Shown piece after piece: positions 50,256-58,875 of a DNA stretch of 64,000 nucleotides. The position numbers and the translations under genes were made by a program. The stretch is from Rhodobacteraceae bacterium M385 (GTDB taxonomy: Bacteria > Pseudomonadota > Alphaproteobacteria > Rhodobacterales > Rhodobacteraceae). The notes beneath the pieces were generated by a model. That model was given only the letters and a program-made list of their open reading frames with translations, did no database searches and had not been told where the DNA came from. How positions within the stretch are numbered: the first letter of the stretch is position 1; every line of letters starts with the position of its first letter. Location: assembly GCA_025141835.1 (NCBI GenBank), contig CP081102.1, forward strand, positions 620,001-684,000. Direction: 5' to 3'.

Positions 50256-50666
50256 ATGACGACGCAAAGCGGGTCCTGCCTGTGCGGGGCAATTCATTTC
50301 ACCACCAAGGGGCCGTTGCGCCCGGTGATTGCTTGCCATTGCACGCAATGCCGTAAGAGCTCCGGTCACCATGTGGCGGCGACCTCGGTGGCGCGTGACG
50401 CCTTGACGATTGAGGGAGAGGTCACGTGGTTTGCCTCCTCCGGCACGGCAAGGCGCGGGTTTTGCGGCACCTGCGGCACGAACCTGTTTTGGGATGGCCC
50501 CGGCGTGAATATGTCGATCTTTGCAGGCACTTTTGATGGCGATCCCGGTCTGAAGCTGGCGGCGCATATCTTCTGCGACGACAAGGGTAGCTATTACGAG
50601 CTGAACGATGATTTGCCCAAAGCGGGTGGCTACGACCCCGACCTGACAACGCAGGTGATCGTGTAG
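50256..50666 (+). CDS. GFA/CENP-V-family zinc protein
   Basis: 136 residues. The zinc ligands are in SCLCGAIHF, CHCTQCRKSSGHH and GFCGTCGTNLFWD, the pattern of glutathione-dependent formaldehyde-activating-like proteins. Few members of this family have a proven reaction; some handle glutathione adducts. It is inserted between aroA and cmk on the same strand, with gaps of about 100 bases on both sides, so it is probably independently expressed. Confidence 0.9.
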   Translation: MTTQSGSCLCGAIHFTTKGPLRPVIACHCTQCRKSSGHHVAATSVARDALTIEGEVTWFASSGTARRGFCGTCGTNLFWDGPGVNMSIFAGTFDGDPGLKLAAHIFCDDKGSYYELNDDLPKAGGYDPDLTTQVIV

Positions 50667-50760
50667 CGCTTTGGGTTCGTCACGTCTCCTACAAGGAATT
50701 TTCCGTTTTTAGCCCTTGCCCCAATTGCTTTGGGGGGCGGGAATGTGAGAACCAGAGACC

Positions 50761-51375
50761 ATGAGATTTACAGTTGCTATTGATGGGCCTGCGGCAGCGG
50801 GCAAGGGAACGATCGGGCGCGCGGTGGCCGAGAAATTCGGTTTTGCGCATCTTGATACCGGGCTTTTGTACCGTGCCGTGGGCGCAAGGGTTCTGCGCGG
50901 AGAACGCGCGATAGAGGCCGCCTTGGCCCTGACCCCCGATGATCTTGCCACGCCCGATGCCCTGCGTACGCCCGAGGTGGCGCAGGCGGCTTCTAAGGTT
51001 GCGGTGATCCCAGAGGTCCGCGACGCGCTGCTGGAATTCCAACGCGCCTTTGCCCATCGCATGGGCGGCGCCGTTTTGGATGGGCGCGATATTGGCACCG
51101 TCATTTGCCCCCGGGCTGAGGTGAAACTCTACGTCACTGCAAGCGCCGAGGTGCGTGCCAAGCGGCGGCTGGATGAATTTGCGGGTCGTGGCCAAGAGGC
51201 TGATTTTGAAACCGTTCTTGCCGATGTCCGTGCCCGCGATGCCCGTGACGCGGATAGGGCGGCGGCCCCGATGGTGGCAGCAGGTGATGCATTGATCCTT
51301 GATACCAGCGAAATGACCGCAGAGGCCGCGATTGCCGAAGCGATTGCCGCCGTTCAGGCCAAGCGCGGGGCTTAA
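50761..51375 (+). CDS. cmk: Cytidylate kinase
   Basis: 204 residues. The P-loop is AIDGPAAAGKGTIGRAVA, then LDTGLLYRAVG and DGRDIGTVICPRAEVKLYVTA. It phosphorylates CMP and dCMP. It is slightly short, lacking part of the NMP-binding insert found in the ~225-residue enzymes, as in many alphaproteobacteria. Placed upstream of rpsA as in most proteobacteria. Confidence 0.95.
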   Translation: MRFTVAIDGPAAAGKGTIGRAVAEKFGFAHLDTGLLYRAVGARVLRGERAIEAALALTPDDLATPDALRTPEVAQAASKVAVIPEVRDALLEFQRAFAHRMGGAVLDGRDIGTVICPRAEVKLYVTASAEVRAKRRLDEFAGRGQEADFETVLADVRARDARDADRAAAPMVAAGDALILDTSEMTAEAAIAEAIAAVQAKRGA

Positions 51376-51701
51376 GGTTCAGGCACGAAACGGATTGGCT
51401 GCGCGATCCACGGCCAACTGACAGCGGAACCCTTGCAAACAAGGAAAACCCCAGCTATACGCGCGCCTGTCCAAGACGGTGCATAAATCGTGGGCGAAGG
51501 TACAGGCAGGTCGGAGTCGCTCCGGCCTTCTTTCGTTTTCGGCGCATTGTGGGGGATACCCGCGCTCAAGCAGCCCAAAGGGCGGTAGCGCAAAAGACGA
51601 CCCGCGCTCAAGCAGCCCGAAGGGCGGTAGCGCACCAATAAACCAAGACCGGCGGAGACAACCGCGCGGCCAGCATCAAATTGATAGGAAACAGACGCCA
51701 C
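51376..51701. other. rpsA leader region
   Basis: 326 bases between cmk and rpsA. It holds the tandem hairpin repeat described separately and AGGAA about 22 bases before the rpsA ATG; the immediate upstream sequence ACAGACGCCAC has no good Shine-Dalgarno, which is common for S1 genes. No coding sequence is supported. Confidence 0.55.
51558..51634 (+). repeat. Tandem hairpin repeat in the rpsA leader
   Basis: Two 35-base units, 51558-51592 and 51600-51634, differ at one base and have a 42-base period. Each folds as GCGCT...AGCGC outside and GCCC-AAA-GGGC (first unit) or GCCC-GAA-GGGC (second unit) inside. The only mismatch is in the terminal loop. Confidence 0.85.
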
Positions 51702-53381
51702 ATGGCAATGAACGCAATGGAGGAATTCGAAGCCCTTCTGAACGAAAGCTTCGAAATTGACACGCCCGACGAGGGCTCGGTTGTCAAAGGTAAGGTCATC
51801 GCAATTGAAGCGGGCCAAGCCATCATCGACGTCGGCTACAAAATGGAAGGCCGTGTCGAACTCAAAGAATTCGCAAATCCCGGTGAAGCGCCCTCGATCG
51901 AGGTCGGCGACGAAGTAGAAGTTTACCTTCGCAACGTCGAGAACGCCCGTGGCGAGGCCGTGCTGTCGCACGAAATGGCCCGCCGTGAGGCCGCTTGGGA
52001 TCGTCTGGAAAAGGCATATGCCGCAGAAGAGCGCGTCGAAGGCGCAATCTTTGGCCGCGTAAAAGGTGGCTTCACCGTAGATTTGGGTGGCGCGGTTGCG
52101 TTCTTGCCCGGCTCTCAGGTTGATGTGCGCCCCGTGCGCGATGCGGGCCCATTGATGGGCCTCAAGCAGCCGTTCCAGATCCTGAAAATGGACCGTCGCC
52201 GTGGCAACATCGTTGTGTCGCGCCGCGCGATCCTTGAAGAGTCCCGCGCCGAACAGCGCGCCGAGGTTATCGGCAAGCTGAACGAAGGCGACGTGGTTGA
52301 CGGTGTCGTCAAGAACATCACCGAGTACGGCGCATTCGTCGACTTGGGCGGTGTGGACGGCCTGCTGCACGTCACCGACATGGCATGGCGTCGTGTAAAC
52401 GACCCCAAAGAGATCCTGACCATTGGCGAAACCGTCAAAGTGCAGGTCATCAAGGTCAACAAAGAAACGCACCGCATCAGCCTTGGCATGAAGCAGTTGC
52501 AGGACGACCCATGGGATGCCGTTGCCGCGAAGTACGCGCTCGACACAACCCACACGGGTCGCGTGACCAACATCACCGATTACGGCGCATTTGTTGAGCT
52601 GGAAGCCGGTGTTGAAGGCCTCGTCCACGTTTCCGAGATGTCCTGGACAAAGAAAAACGTCCACCCAGGCAAAATCGTTTCTACTTCTCAGGAAGTCGAA
52701 GTGATGGTTCTGGAAATCGACACCGTGAAGCGTCGCGTTTCTCTTGGTCTCAAACAGACCCAGCGCAACCCATGGGAAGTGTTCGCCGAGAGCCACCCAG
52801 AAGGTACGCAGGTTGAAGGTGAAGTTAAGAACATCACCGAATTCGGTCTGTTCGTTGGCCTTGAAGGCGAAATCGACGGCATGGTTCACCTGTCCGACCT
52901 GACTTGGGAAGGCCGTGGCGAAGACATGATCGGTGAATTCCGCAAGGGCGACATCGTGAAGGCCGTTGTTACCGAAGTTGACACCGATAAAGAGCGTATC
53001 TCTCTGTCGATCAAAGCGGTTGACGGCGATCCCTTCGGCGAAACCATCGAAGGCGTTAAGCGCGGTTCGATCATCACCGTTGAAGTGACGGCGATCGAAG
53101 AAGGCGGCATCGAAGTTGACTATGAAGGCATGAAATCCTTCATCCGTCGCTCCGACCTGTCCCGTGACCGTTCCGAGCAGCGCCCCGAGCGTTTCGGCGT
53201 CGGCGACAAGCTGGACGTTCGTGTCACCAACATCGACGCAAAATCGCGCCGCTTAGGTCTGTCGATCAAAGCGCGTGAGATCGCGGAAGAGAAAGAGGCA
53301 GTTGAACAGTTCGGCTCCTCGGACTCCGGTGCATCGCTTGGCGACATTCTTGGCGCCGCGCTGAAGCAAGACGACGAGTAA
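51702..53381 (+). CDS. rpsA: 30S ribosomal protein S1
   Basis: 559 residues, matching the six-S1-domain form (E. coli 557). Six repeats of the OB-fold motif are readable, such as GSVVKGKVIAIEAGQAIIDVG, GDVVDGVVKNITEYGAFVDL and GRVTNITDYGAFVELEAG. S1 brings mRNA to the ribosome and represses its own translation in E. coli. The start MAMNAMEEFEALL is by family; in-frame ATGs two and five codons in are possible. ihfB, which often follows, is absent. Confidence 0.97.
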   Translation: MAMNAMEEFEALLNESFEIDTPDEGSVVKGKVIAIEAGQAIIDVGYKMEGRVELKEFANPGEAPSIEVGDEVEVYLRNVENARGEAVLSHEMARREAAWDRLEKAYAAEERVEGAIFGRVKGGFTVDLGGAVAFLPGSQVDVRPVRDAGPLMGLKQPFQILKMDRRRGNIVVSRRAILEESRAEQRAEVIGKLNEGDVVDGVVKNITEYGAFVDLGGVDGLLHVTDMAWRRVNDPKEILTIGETVKVQVIKVNKETHRISLGMKQLQDDPWDAVAAKYALDTTHTGRVTNITDYGAFVELEAGVEGLVHVSEMSWTKKNVHPGKIVSTSQEVEVMVLEIDTVKRRVSLGLKQTQRNPWEVFAESHPEGTQVEGEVKNITEFGLFVGLEGEIDGMVHLSDLTWEGRGEDMIGEFRKGDIVKAVVTEVDTDKERISLSIKAVDGDPFGETIEGVKRGSIITVEVTAIEEGGIEVDYEGMKSFIRRSDLSRDRSEQRPERFGVGDKLDVRVTNIDAKSRRLGLSIKAREIAEEKEAVEQFGSSDSGASLGDILGAALKQDDE

Positions 53382-53404
53382 TCGTTTTGCGATAGAATTG
53401 GGAA

Positions 53405-53434
53405 AGGCCCTGCCGGGAACGGCGGGGCCTTTTT
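53405..53434 (+). terminator. rpsA terminator
   Basis: AGGCCC-TGCCG-GGAA-CGGCG-GGGCCT with TTTTT, 24 bases after the stop. Confidence 0.9.
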
Positions 53435-53623
53435 CGTTCCGTTGGGCGATGACATCTATTCATCACGGGCGGGCGCGAACGCTTTTCACCGCGGTTTCGT
53501 TCCATCGTCCTAAAGAAATAAACTCCCCGCATTCGGCCGAATAAACCGGAACAAAGGGGCAGGGCGTCCGTTTCTCCAATGCAAGGCGCGAACTAAGCGC
53601 GTCGCTGAAAAAGGAGAGACAAC

Positions 53624-54460
53624 ATGAAACGTTTTCTTATCACTACCGCTGCCGCATCTGTTATGGCTACTGGCGCATTCGCTGACGCTCATTCCGGCCC
53701 CTTCTCGGGCGAAGCTTTTGATGCAGAGATGAACCTGAACGCCTCTGACGTGATTGGCGCACGGGTATACGTGACCGAAAACGAGACAGGTCCCTTTGTC
53801 GTCGATGATGGCGAGCAAGAGTGGGACGACATCGGTGAGATCAACGAAATCATCCTGACCCGTGACGGCGACGTACAGTCCGTTATCGTTGGCGTTGGTG
53901 GCTTCTTGGGCATCGGTGAACGTGATGTCGCCGTGAACATGGACCAGATCCAGTTCGTATCCGACGGCGAAGATTCCGATGATTACTTCCTTGTCGTGAA
54001 CGCTGCTGCCGCTGACGTGGAGCAAGCGCCTGAATATGAGCGTACCTCCATGGCAATGGGTGGCGATGAAGAAATGCACTCCGACATGGATATGGACGCT
54101 GACGCCGACATGACCCCAATGGATGATGCTGAACGTCCTTTGATGGCTCAACCCACGATCGAGCGTGACGGCTATGAGACCGTTGAACGCGATGATTTGA
54201 CCGCAGAAGACCTGACCGGCGCCCGTGTCTACGGCTCTGGCGATGAAGATGTGGGTGAAGTCAGCGAGCTGCTGCTGAACGACGACGGTACATTGGACCG
54301 CGCCGTGCTGGATATCGGTGGCTTCCTTGGCTTGGGCGAGCATTCGATCGCTGTGACCTTTGACGAACTGCAAATCGTACGCGGTGAAGGCGGCGACGTG
54401 CGGGTCTACATCGACAGCACGCAGGACGCGCTTGAAGCACAGCCTGCTTACGAAGGCTAA
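53624..54460 (+). CDS. Exported protein with two PRC-barrel domains
   Basis: 278 residues with a signal peptide (cleavage near GAFADA). Two PRC-barrel units share VIGARVYV...GFLGIGERDVAV (about 40-112) and LTGARVYG...GFLGLGEHSIAV (about 196-265). The linker (about 145-175) is rich in Met and Asp (EEMHSDMDMDADADM). Cytoplasmic PRC-barrels occur in the H subunit of photosynthetic reaction centres and in RimM, but secreted ones of this type have no firm role. It has AAGGAGAG upstream and its own terminator. Confidence 0.88.
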   Translation: MKRFLITTAAASVMATGAFADAHSGPFSGEAFDAEMNLNASDVIGARVYVTENETGPFVVDDGEQEWDDIGEINEIILTRDGDVQSVIVGVGGFLGIGERDVAVNMDQIQFVSDGEDSDDYFLVVNAAAADVEQAPEYERTSMAMGGDEEMHSDMDMDADADMTPMDDAERPLMAQPTIERDGYETVERDDLTAEDLTGARVYGSGDEDVGEVSELLLNDDGTLDRAVLDIGGFLGLGEHSIAVTFDELQIVRGEGGDVRVYIDSTQDALEAQPAYEG

Positions 54461-54501
54461 CCTACTTCGCTGACGCCACTAGCGGCGTCTGCACATTGAT
54501 A

Positions 54502-54536
54502 GCGCCGCCACTGGGCTTTCCCAGTGGCGGCGTTTT
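54502..54536 (+). terminator. Terminator after the PRC-barrel gene
   Basis: CGCCGCCACTGGG-CTTT-CCCAGTGGCGGCG, thirteen perfect pairs, then TTTT. Confidence 0.92.
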
Positions 54537-54954
54537 CTTGTGTGCTAAGGGGGGGAGCGGCGCGGGCGCGATCCTGAACCTGACAACCAATGCGGGTCGG
54601 CCCGGCCCTCTACCACGCATTGGACAGGCCATGACCGGCAATGATGCCGGGAAAAATATGCATATACGCAAGGGCTTTTGCGTCATCGCCTGTCGTGTTC
54701 TCCGCTTCCTATGCGGTACGAACCGTACTCAAGCTTGGCGATTGGGTAGCGGAAAGGGCATCGCTGTGCTGTTCAATTAAAGGAGGCTTAGCGGAAGCGC
54801 CGAGATGCGCCGGAACGAAGGAGAGGCGTCTTAACGGCGGCTCTTGTTACAGGCCAGGTCGCTCCCCAGTCCCCTTCTGGAGCCTTCGTTTCCGGGCAGC
54901 ATGGATCAACCTTCAGTTAGCTGCACACACCAAGGCGCCCTGCTCAGCGTGCAC

Positions 54955-54986
54955 AAAAAAGGCCCCGACGCAGGTGCGCCGGGGCC
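54955..54986 (-). terminator. Terminator of the DUF4394 gene
   Basis: On the minus strand GGCCCCGGCGCACCTGCG folds back on TCGGGGCC and is followed by six T residues, 37 bases after the stop. Confidence 0.88.
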
Positions 54987-55023
54987 AGTGAGGAGAGGTC
55001 TTCCTTGCGGGAAGGGACTGTAG

Positions 55024-55875
55024 TTACATGCCCATGGAGACAGCGAAGCCGCGCAGGCCGCCCATCGGCAGATCAGCAAGGGCCGTGGCCGCGCCGGTTT
55101 CCAGGTCGATGGCGTAAAGGCCGCTCATGTCCGAGCCTTCCATTTGCAGGATCGCAAACGCCGCGTCCGAGCCTTCTTCTGGGGAAACGATGTCAAAGCC
55201 GCCCGCAGCGGCCAAATCCACGGCCTCACCGTCAACGGTGATCGGGGCAACGGTGGCCAGAGTGCCAGCGTTGTTGGCGATCGAGATCAGAGCGTCGGTT
55301 GCCGCGTCGATCCCGTATTGGAACGTGCTTTCCGCCGTCATGCCGTTGATCGCGTTGGTGTAGGCGTTGGCGAAGACCATCGGCGTCGTGCCTTCGTTGG
55401 CATCGCCTTCAGCGTAGGCCAGATCGGTGACGCGGATCACCGTGTTGGCGCGTTCATCGTTGTCGCCAAAGCCTGCGGGGAAATATACGAGGTTATCGCC
55501 TGCGCTGGATACGGCGCGTACAGCGTCGATGCCGTTGTTGAAGTCAAACGCGGTAAATGCGCCATCGGCGATCATCGCGCCGTCGCCATAAGCGGCCTCA
55601 ACATCTGTTAACGCGCCCGAGGTCGTGTCGATCACGTAGATCGCGCCGTTGGTGTAGCCCAGAAGCTCACCCGTGACGGGACGCCATGCGATGCCGTCAA
55701 TCTCGTTGGCCAGATCGAAGCTCATCACTTCGCCGGGGGCGGCGATGGAGCCCATAACGTGCAAGGTCATGCCGTCAGCGGCCAGGGCGTAGCCAGAATT
55801 GCCAGCGTGGCCGTCGGCAAAAGCAGGGGCGGTGGCAAGGGCGAGGGCGGAAGCGGCGGTCAATGTACGAAGCAT
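55024..55875 (-). CDS. Exported DUF4394-domain protein
   Basis: 283 residues. The signal peptide is MLRTLTAASALALATAPAFA. The mature part is a beta-propeller-like DUF4394 domain with repeated elements such as IDGIAWRPVTGELLGYTNG, IYVIDTTSGAL, GIDAVRAVSS and the final LYAIDLETGAATAL. It is exported and of unknown function. Codon use and GC match neighbours, and it has its own terminator. Confidence 0.88.
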   Translation of the reverse strand: MLRTLTAASALALATAPAFADGHAGNSGYALAADGMTLHVMGSIAAPGEVMSFDLANEIDGIAWRPVTGELLGYTNGAIYVIDTTSGALTDVEAAYGDGAMIADGAFTAFDFNNGIDAVRAVSSAGDNLVYFPAGFGDNDERANTVIRVTDLAYAEGDANEGTTPMVFANAYTNAINGMTAESTFQYGIDAATDALISIANNAGTLATVAPITVDGEAVDLAAAGGFDIVSPEEGSDAAFAILQMEGSDMSGLYAIDLETGAATALADLPMGGLRGFAVSMGM

Positions 55876-56014
55876 GTGTCTGTCCTTTATGTCATCTCGG
55901 TTGGCCCCATCGGGAGCCGGTTACGCTTGAAGCCACGAAAGTCCCCACCAGAAAGTTTCATCCGCGTTCAAAAAAATGCAAAGCTACGGCTGTGCAACAG
56001 GGAGAGCGCAGGAA

Positions 56015-56863
56015 ATGTTGTGTAAAATCGGTGACGTAGAGGTCTGGCGTATTCTTGAGATGAATGGCCCGTTCCGGGAGGCAACGCGCCTTTTCCCCAA
56101 CGCGGGCCCCGATGTGGCGCAATTGATGGAGGCAAAAGCCCCCGGCGTGATCGAGCCTGCAACGGGCTGTGTGATCCTGCCCGTGCAAGGCTACCTTCTG
56201 AAAACGCGAGATCATGTGGTTCTGGTGGATGCCTGCGTGGGCAACCACAAATCCGTGCCCAGTTTTGACGATTGGAACCAGCGCGATGATGGCCGCTTTC
56301 TGGCCGCTCTGACGGCGGCGGGGGTCAGCCCTGCGGATGTGGATTACGTCTTCTGCACCCACCTGCATATTGACCACATCGGCTGGAACACGCGGTTGGA
56401 GGATGGCCGTTGGGCGCCCACCTTCCCAAAGGCGCGTTATCTCTTTCCCGCCGCCGACCTCAAGATGCTGCACGAGAACCCGCACCCGATGTATGACGAA
56501 AGCATTCACCCCGTGGTAGAGGCCGGGCAGGCCGAGGAAGTCGGCCCCGATCATGGCATCGGTGACGCGATCACCCTCATCCCCACGCCGGGCCATACGC
56601 CCGGCCATGTCAGCGTTCGTATCCACTCTCAGGGGGCAGAGGCGGTGATTACCGGCGATGCAATCCACACCACGCCGCAATGTTGCTACCCCGATTGGCA
56701 CTTCGTCTATGACGCTGATGCTGAGCAAGCGGTGGCATCGCGCAGGCACCTGTTGGAAACGGTCTCGGACAGGGGCGCACGGGTGTTGGGGACACATTTC
56801 CTGATGCCGTCGCTTGGGCGCATCCGAGCTAAGGGTGACGCCTTTGAATGGGTGCCGGATTAG
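56015..56863 (+). CDS. Metallo-beta-lactamase-fold hydrolase
   Basis: 282 residues. The metal-binding signature is THLHIDHIGWNTR (H-x-H-x-D-H), with further ligands in TPGHTPGHVSV and ITGDAIHTTPQ. No signal peptide, so cytoplasmic. The group includes lactonases and many uncharacterised hydrolases; the sequence does not decide the substrate. I start at MLCKIGDVEVW, with GGAGAG and AGGAA upstream. Confidence 0.9.
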   Translation: MLCKIGDVEVWRILEMNGPFREATRLFPNAGPDVAQLMEAKAPGVIEPATGCVILPVQGYLLKTRDHVVLVDACVGNHKSVPSFDDWNQRDDGRFLAALTAAGVSPADVDYVFCTHLHIDHIGWNTRLEDGRWAPTFPKARYLFPAADLKMLHENPHPMYDESIHPVVEAGQAEEVGPDHGIGDAITLIPTPGHTPGHVSVRIHSQGAEAVITGDAIHTTPQCCYPDWHFVYDADAEQAVASRRHLLETVSDRGARVLGTHFLMPSLGRIRAKGDAFEWVPD

Positions 56864-56952
56864 GTATTGTCGCAGGGCTCTGCCGGGTTGTGCGCTTGGC
56901 GAAACTCGGATAGCCAGCGCGGCCTTATCTTCCCCCGCGTCGAAGGCCCGCT

Positions 56953-58194
56953 GTGACCCATCCAGATACCCTTGCCGTTGATTTCGGCACTTCTAACTCT
57001 GCCGCAGCGCTGTTGCAGGATGGCGCGATCGTGCGGATTGATGTGGAGCCGGGCGAAGCAACCCTGCCTACAGCCGTCTTCTTTCCCGCCGATGGGGGCG
57101 CGATGCAGATCGGCAGCCAAGCCGCGCAATCGCTGATTGAGGGCGAAGAAGGACGTTATATGCGGGCGCTCAAAAGCATCCTTGGCGTGCCCTTGGTCCA
57201 CGAGACGCGGCTTATCAGCGGGCGCAGGCGGGCGGTGACGGACGTGATTACCGCCTTCCTCACGGTGCTGCGCACCAAGGCCGAAGCTCAGACTGGCCGT
57301 TCGATCACCCGTGCCCTGTCGGGCCGTCCCGTGCGCTTTCATAGCGACCATCCAGAAAGGGACACCCAGGCCGAGAAGGACCTGCGCGGCTGCTACACCG
57401 CTGCGGGCTTTACCCATGTGGATTTTCTGGCTGAACCCGAAGCCGCCGCGATTTCGTGTCAGGCAATGGGGGCAGCGGATGGCTTGGGCCTGATCGTGGA
57501 CATCGGCGGCGGCACCTCGGATTTCTCGGTGTTTCGCAACGGCGCGCGCGGGCCGGATATCCTTGCCAGCCACGGTATCCGCCTTGGGGGTACGGATTTT
57601 GACCACGCGGTCTCCATGGCCCATGCGATGCCGGTTCTGGGCCTTGGCGGGCAGTTGCGCCGCACGATGGGCACGGGTCTTCTGCCGGTGCCCCGTGCGC
57701 CTTATGTGGAACTATCCACCTGGGCGAAAATCCCGTTCCTCTATACCCAAGACACCCGCCGCATGGTCGCTGACATGGTCCGCCATGCGGTTGACCGCCC
57801 GGCGATGGAACGCTTTGCCGAGGTGTTGGAACTGGAACTGGGCCATGAATTGGCCTTCGCGGTCGAGCGGGGCAAGATTGCCGCCAACAATGGCGCGGAC
57901 GGCGCGGCGATTGATATGGGGGCGCTGCAACGGGGCCTGAAGATCGCCCTGACTGACAATGATCTTACCCAAGATCTGGCCCCGACAAGGACAGAGTTAC
58001 GCGTGGCCATGGCCGAGACATTGACCCAAGCTGGCATCAGCGGCACCGATGTGGGCCGGATCATCCTTGTGGGTGGCTCCAGCCTCATGGGGTTCATCGC
58101 AGAGGAGGCACAGGCCCTGTGCCCGCAGGCCGAAGTCCTGCGATCCAACGCGTTTACCGCTGTTGTGGACGGTCTGGCGCTGGCCACCGCGTAA
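56953..58194 (+). CDS. Hsp70-family protein (YegD-like)
   Basis: 413 residues, GTG start. The ATPase-domain motifs are VDFGTSNSAAALL, LAEPEAAAISC, GLIVDIGGGTSDFSVF and IILVGGSSLMGFIAEEA. The C-terminal substrate-binding domain of DnaK is missing, as in E. coli YegD. No dnaJ or grpE gene is adjacent. The function of this type is not settled. Confidence 0.92.
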   Translation: MTHPDTLAVDFGTSNSAAALLQDGAIVRIDVEPGEATLPTAVFFPADGGAMQIGSQAAQSLIEGEEGRYMRALKSILGVPLVHETRLISGRRRAVTDVITAFLTVLRTKAEAQTGRSITRALSGRPVRFHSDHPERDTQAEKDLRGCYTAAGFTHVDFLAEPEAAAISCQAMGAADGLGLIVDIGGGTSDFSVFRNGARGPDILASHGIRLGGTDFDHAVSMAHAMPVLGLGGQLRRTMGTGLLPVPRAPYVELSTWAKIPFLYTQDTRRMVADMVRHAVDRPAMERFAEVLELELGHELAFAVERGKIAANNGADGAAIDMGALQRGLKIALTDNDLTQDLAPTRTELRVAMAETLTQAGISGTDVGRIILVGGSSLMGFIAEEAQALCPQAEVLRSNAFTAVVDGLALATA

Positions 58195-58250
58195 GGAGCA
58201 TTCCCAATTGTCGCAGGGGATTTGCCTTTCTCGGGATCTGCCCTATTGTT

Positions 58251-58270
58251 ATTTCAGAAATTACTGAAAT
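58251..58270. promoter_or_regulatory. Palindrome upstream of the GbsR-like gene
   Basis: ATTTCAGAAATTACTGAAAT has perfect seven-base arms around AAATTA, 48 bases before the regulator's ATG. Position and symmetry fit an autoregulatory operator for a winged-helix dimer. Confidence 0.5.
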
Positions 58271-58317
58271 GACGGTAAGTTGTCAGAACTTCCGGTCATG
58301 CGCGAACAGGATGGCCT

Positions 58318-58872
58318 ATGAACCTTACAAATCTACAGCAGGAGTTTGTCCTGCATTTCGGCGAGATGGGTAGCCGGTGGGGGATCAACCGCACCGTAGG
58401 GCAGATTTATGCGTTGTTGTTCCTGTCCTCGGACCCGCTCAACGCAGAGCAGATCACCGAAGGGCTGGGGGTTAGCCGCTCCAACACCTCGATGGGGTTG
58501 AAGGAGCTTCAGGCATGGGGCCTTGTGCGCCTGCGCCACATCCCGGACGATCGCCGCGACTATTTCACCACGCCCGAAGACCTCTGGGAAATCACCCGTA
58601 TCCTCATCGCCGAACGCAAGAAGCGAGAGATTGACCCGACGCTGACCAAGCTGCGCGAGTTAGAAATGGCCGGCCCCGCTGGCGATGACTACGCCGAGGC
58701 CCGCATCGGCGAGTTGCGCGAAATGATCGAGCTGATGACAGGCTTCTATGACGACATGGAGAAGCTGGAGACAGAGCGTTTGGTCAAGATGATGACCCTT
58801 GGCAGCAAAATCGCGGGCGTGATCGACAAGGCGGGGGCCGTGTTCCCCACAATAACCAAGCGGAAGGTGTAG
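58318..58872 (+). CDS. GbsR/MarR-family transcriptional regulator
   Basis: 184 residues. The N-terminal helix-turn-helix reads GINRTVGQIYALLFLSSDPLNAEQITEGLGVSR then SNTSMGLKELQAWGLVRLRH, the GbsR pattern. The C-terminal helices (EMIELMTGFYDDMEKLETE) would dimerise. GbsR relatives control choline/betaine genes in Bacillus, but here it is three bases upstream of the oxidase operon, so control of that operon is likely. Confidence 0.88.
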   Translation: MNLTNLQQEFVLHFGEMGSRWGINRTVGQIYALLFLSSDPLNAEQITEGLGVSRSNTSMGLKELQAWGLVRLRHIPDDRRDYFTTPEDLWEITRILIAERKKREIDPTLTKLRELEMAGPAGDDYAEARIGELREMIELMTGFYDDMEKLETERLVKMMTLGSKIAGVIDKAGAVFPTITKRKV

Positions 58873-58875
58873 CCG

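Larger units (their letters stand above)
54461..55023. other. 563-base non-coding stretch with serial small hairpins
   Basis: Beyond the two terminators this stretch has no supportable gene. From 54587 to 54728 four perfect inverted repeats follow one another: CCAATGCG/CGCATTGG (54587-54623), CCGGCA-ATGA-TGCCGG (54635-54650), ACGCAA/TTGCGT (54666-54683) and GTACG-AAC-CGTAC (54716-54728). Two overlapping open frames (54496-54780 and 54641-54991) have no family resemblance and atypical cysteine- and arginine-rich composition. It could be a structured RNA or a decayed element. Confidence 0.5.

Noticed and set aside
51558..51634. The repeated rpsA-leader unit as a CRISPR-like array or a repeated peptide.
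   Set aside because: Only two units with a 7-base gap, no spacers of CRISPR size, and no cas genes; the frames through it lack start signals.
54496..54991. Two overlapping open frames as possible small genes.
   Set aside because: No ribosome-binding site or family match, unusual residue composition, and the second frame runs into the terminator of the opposite gene.
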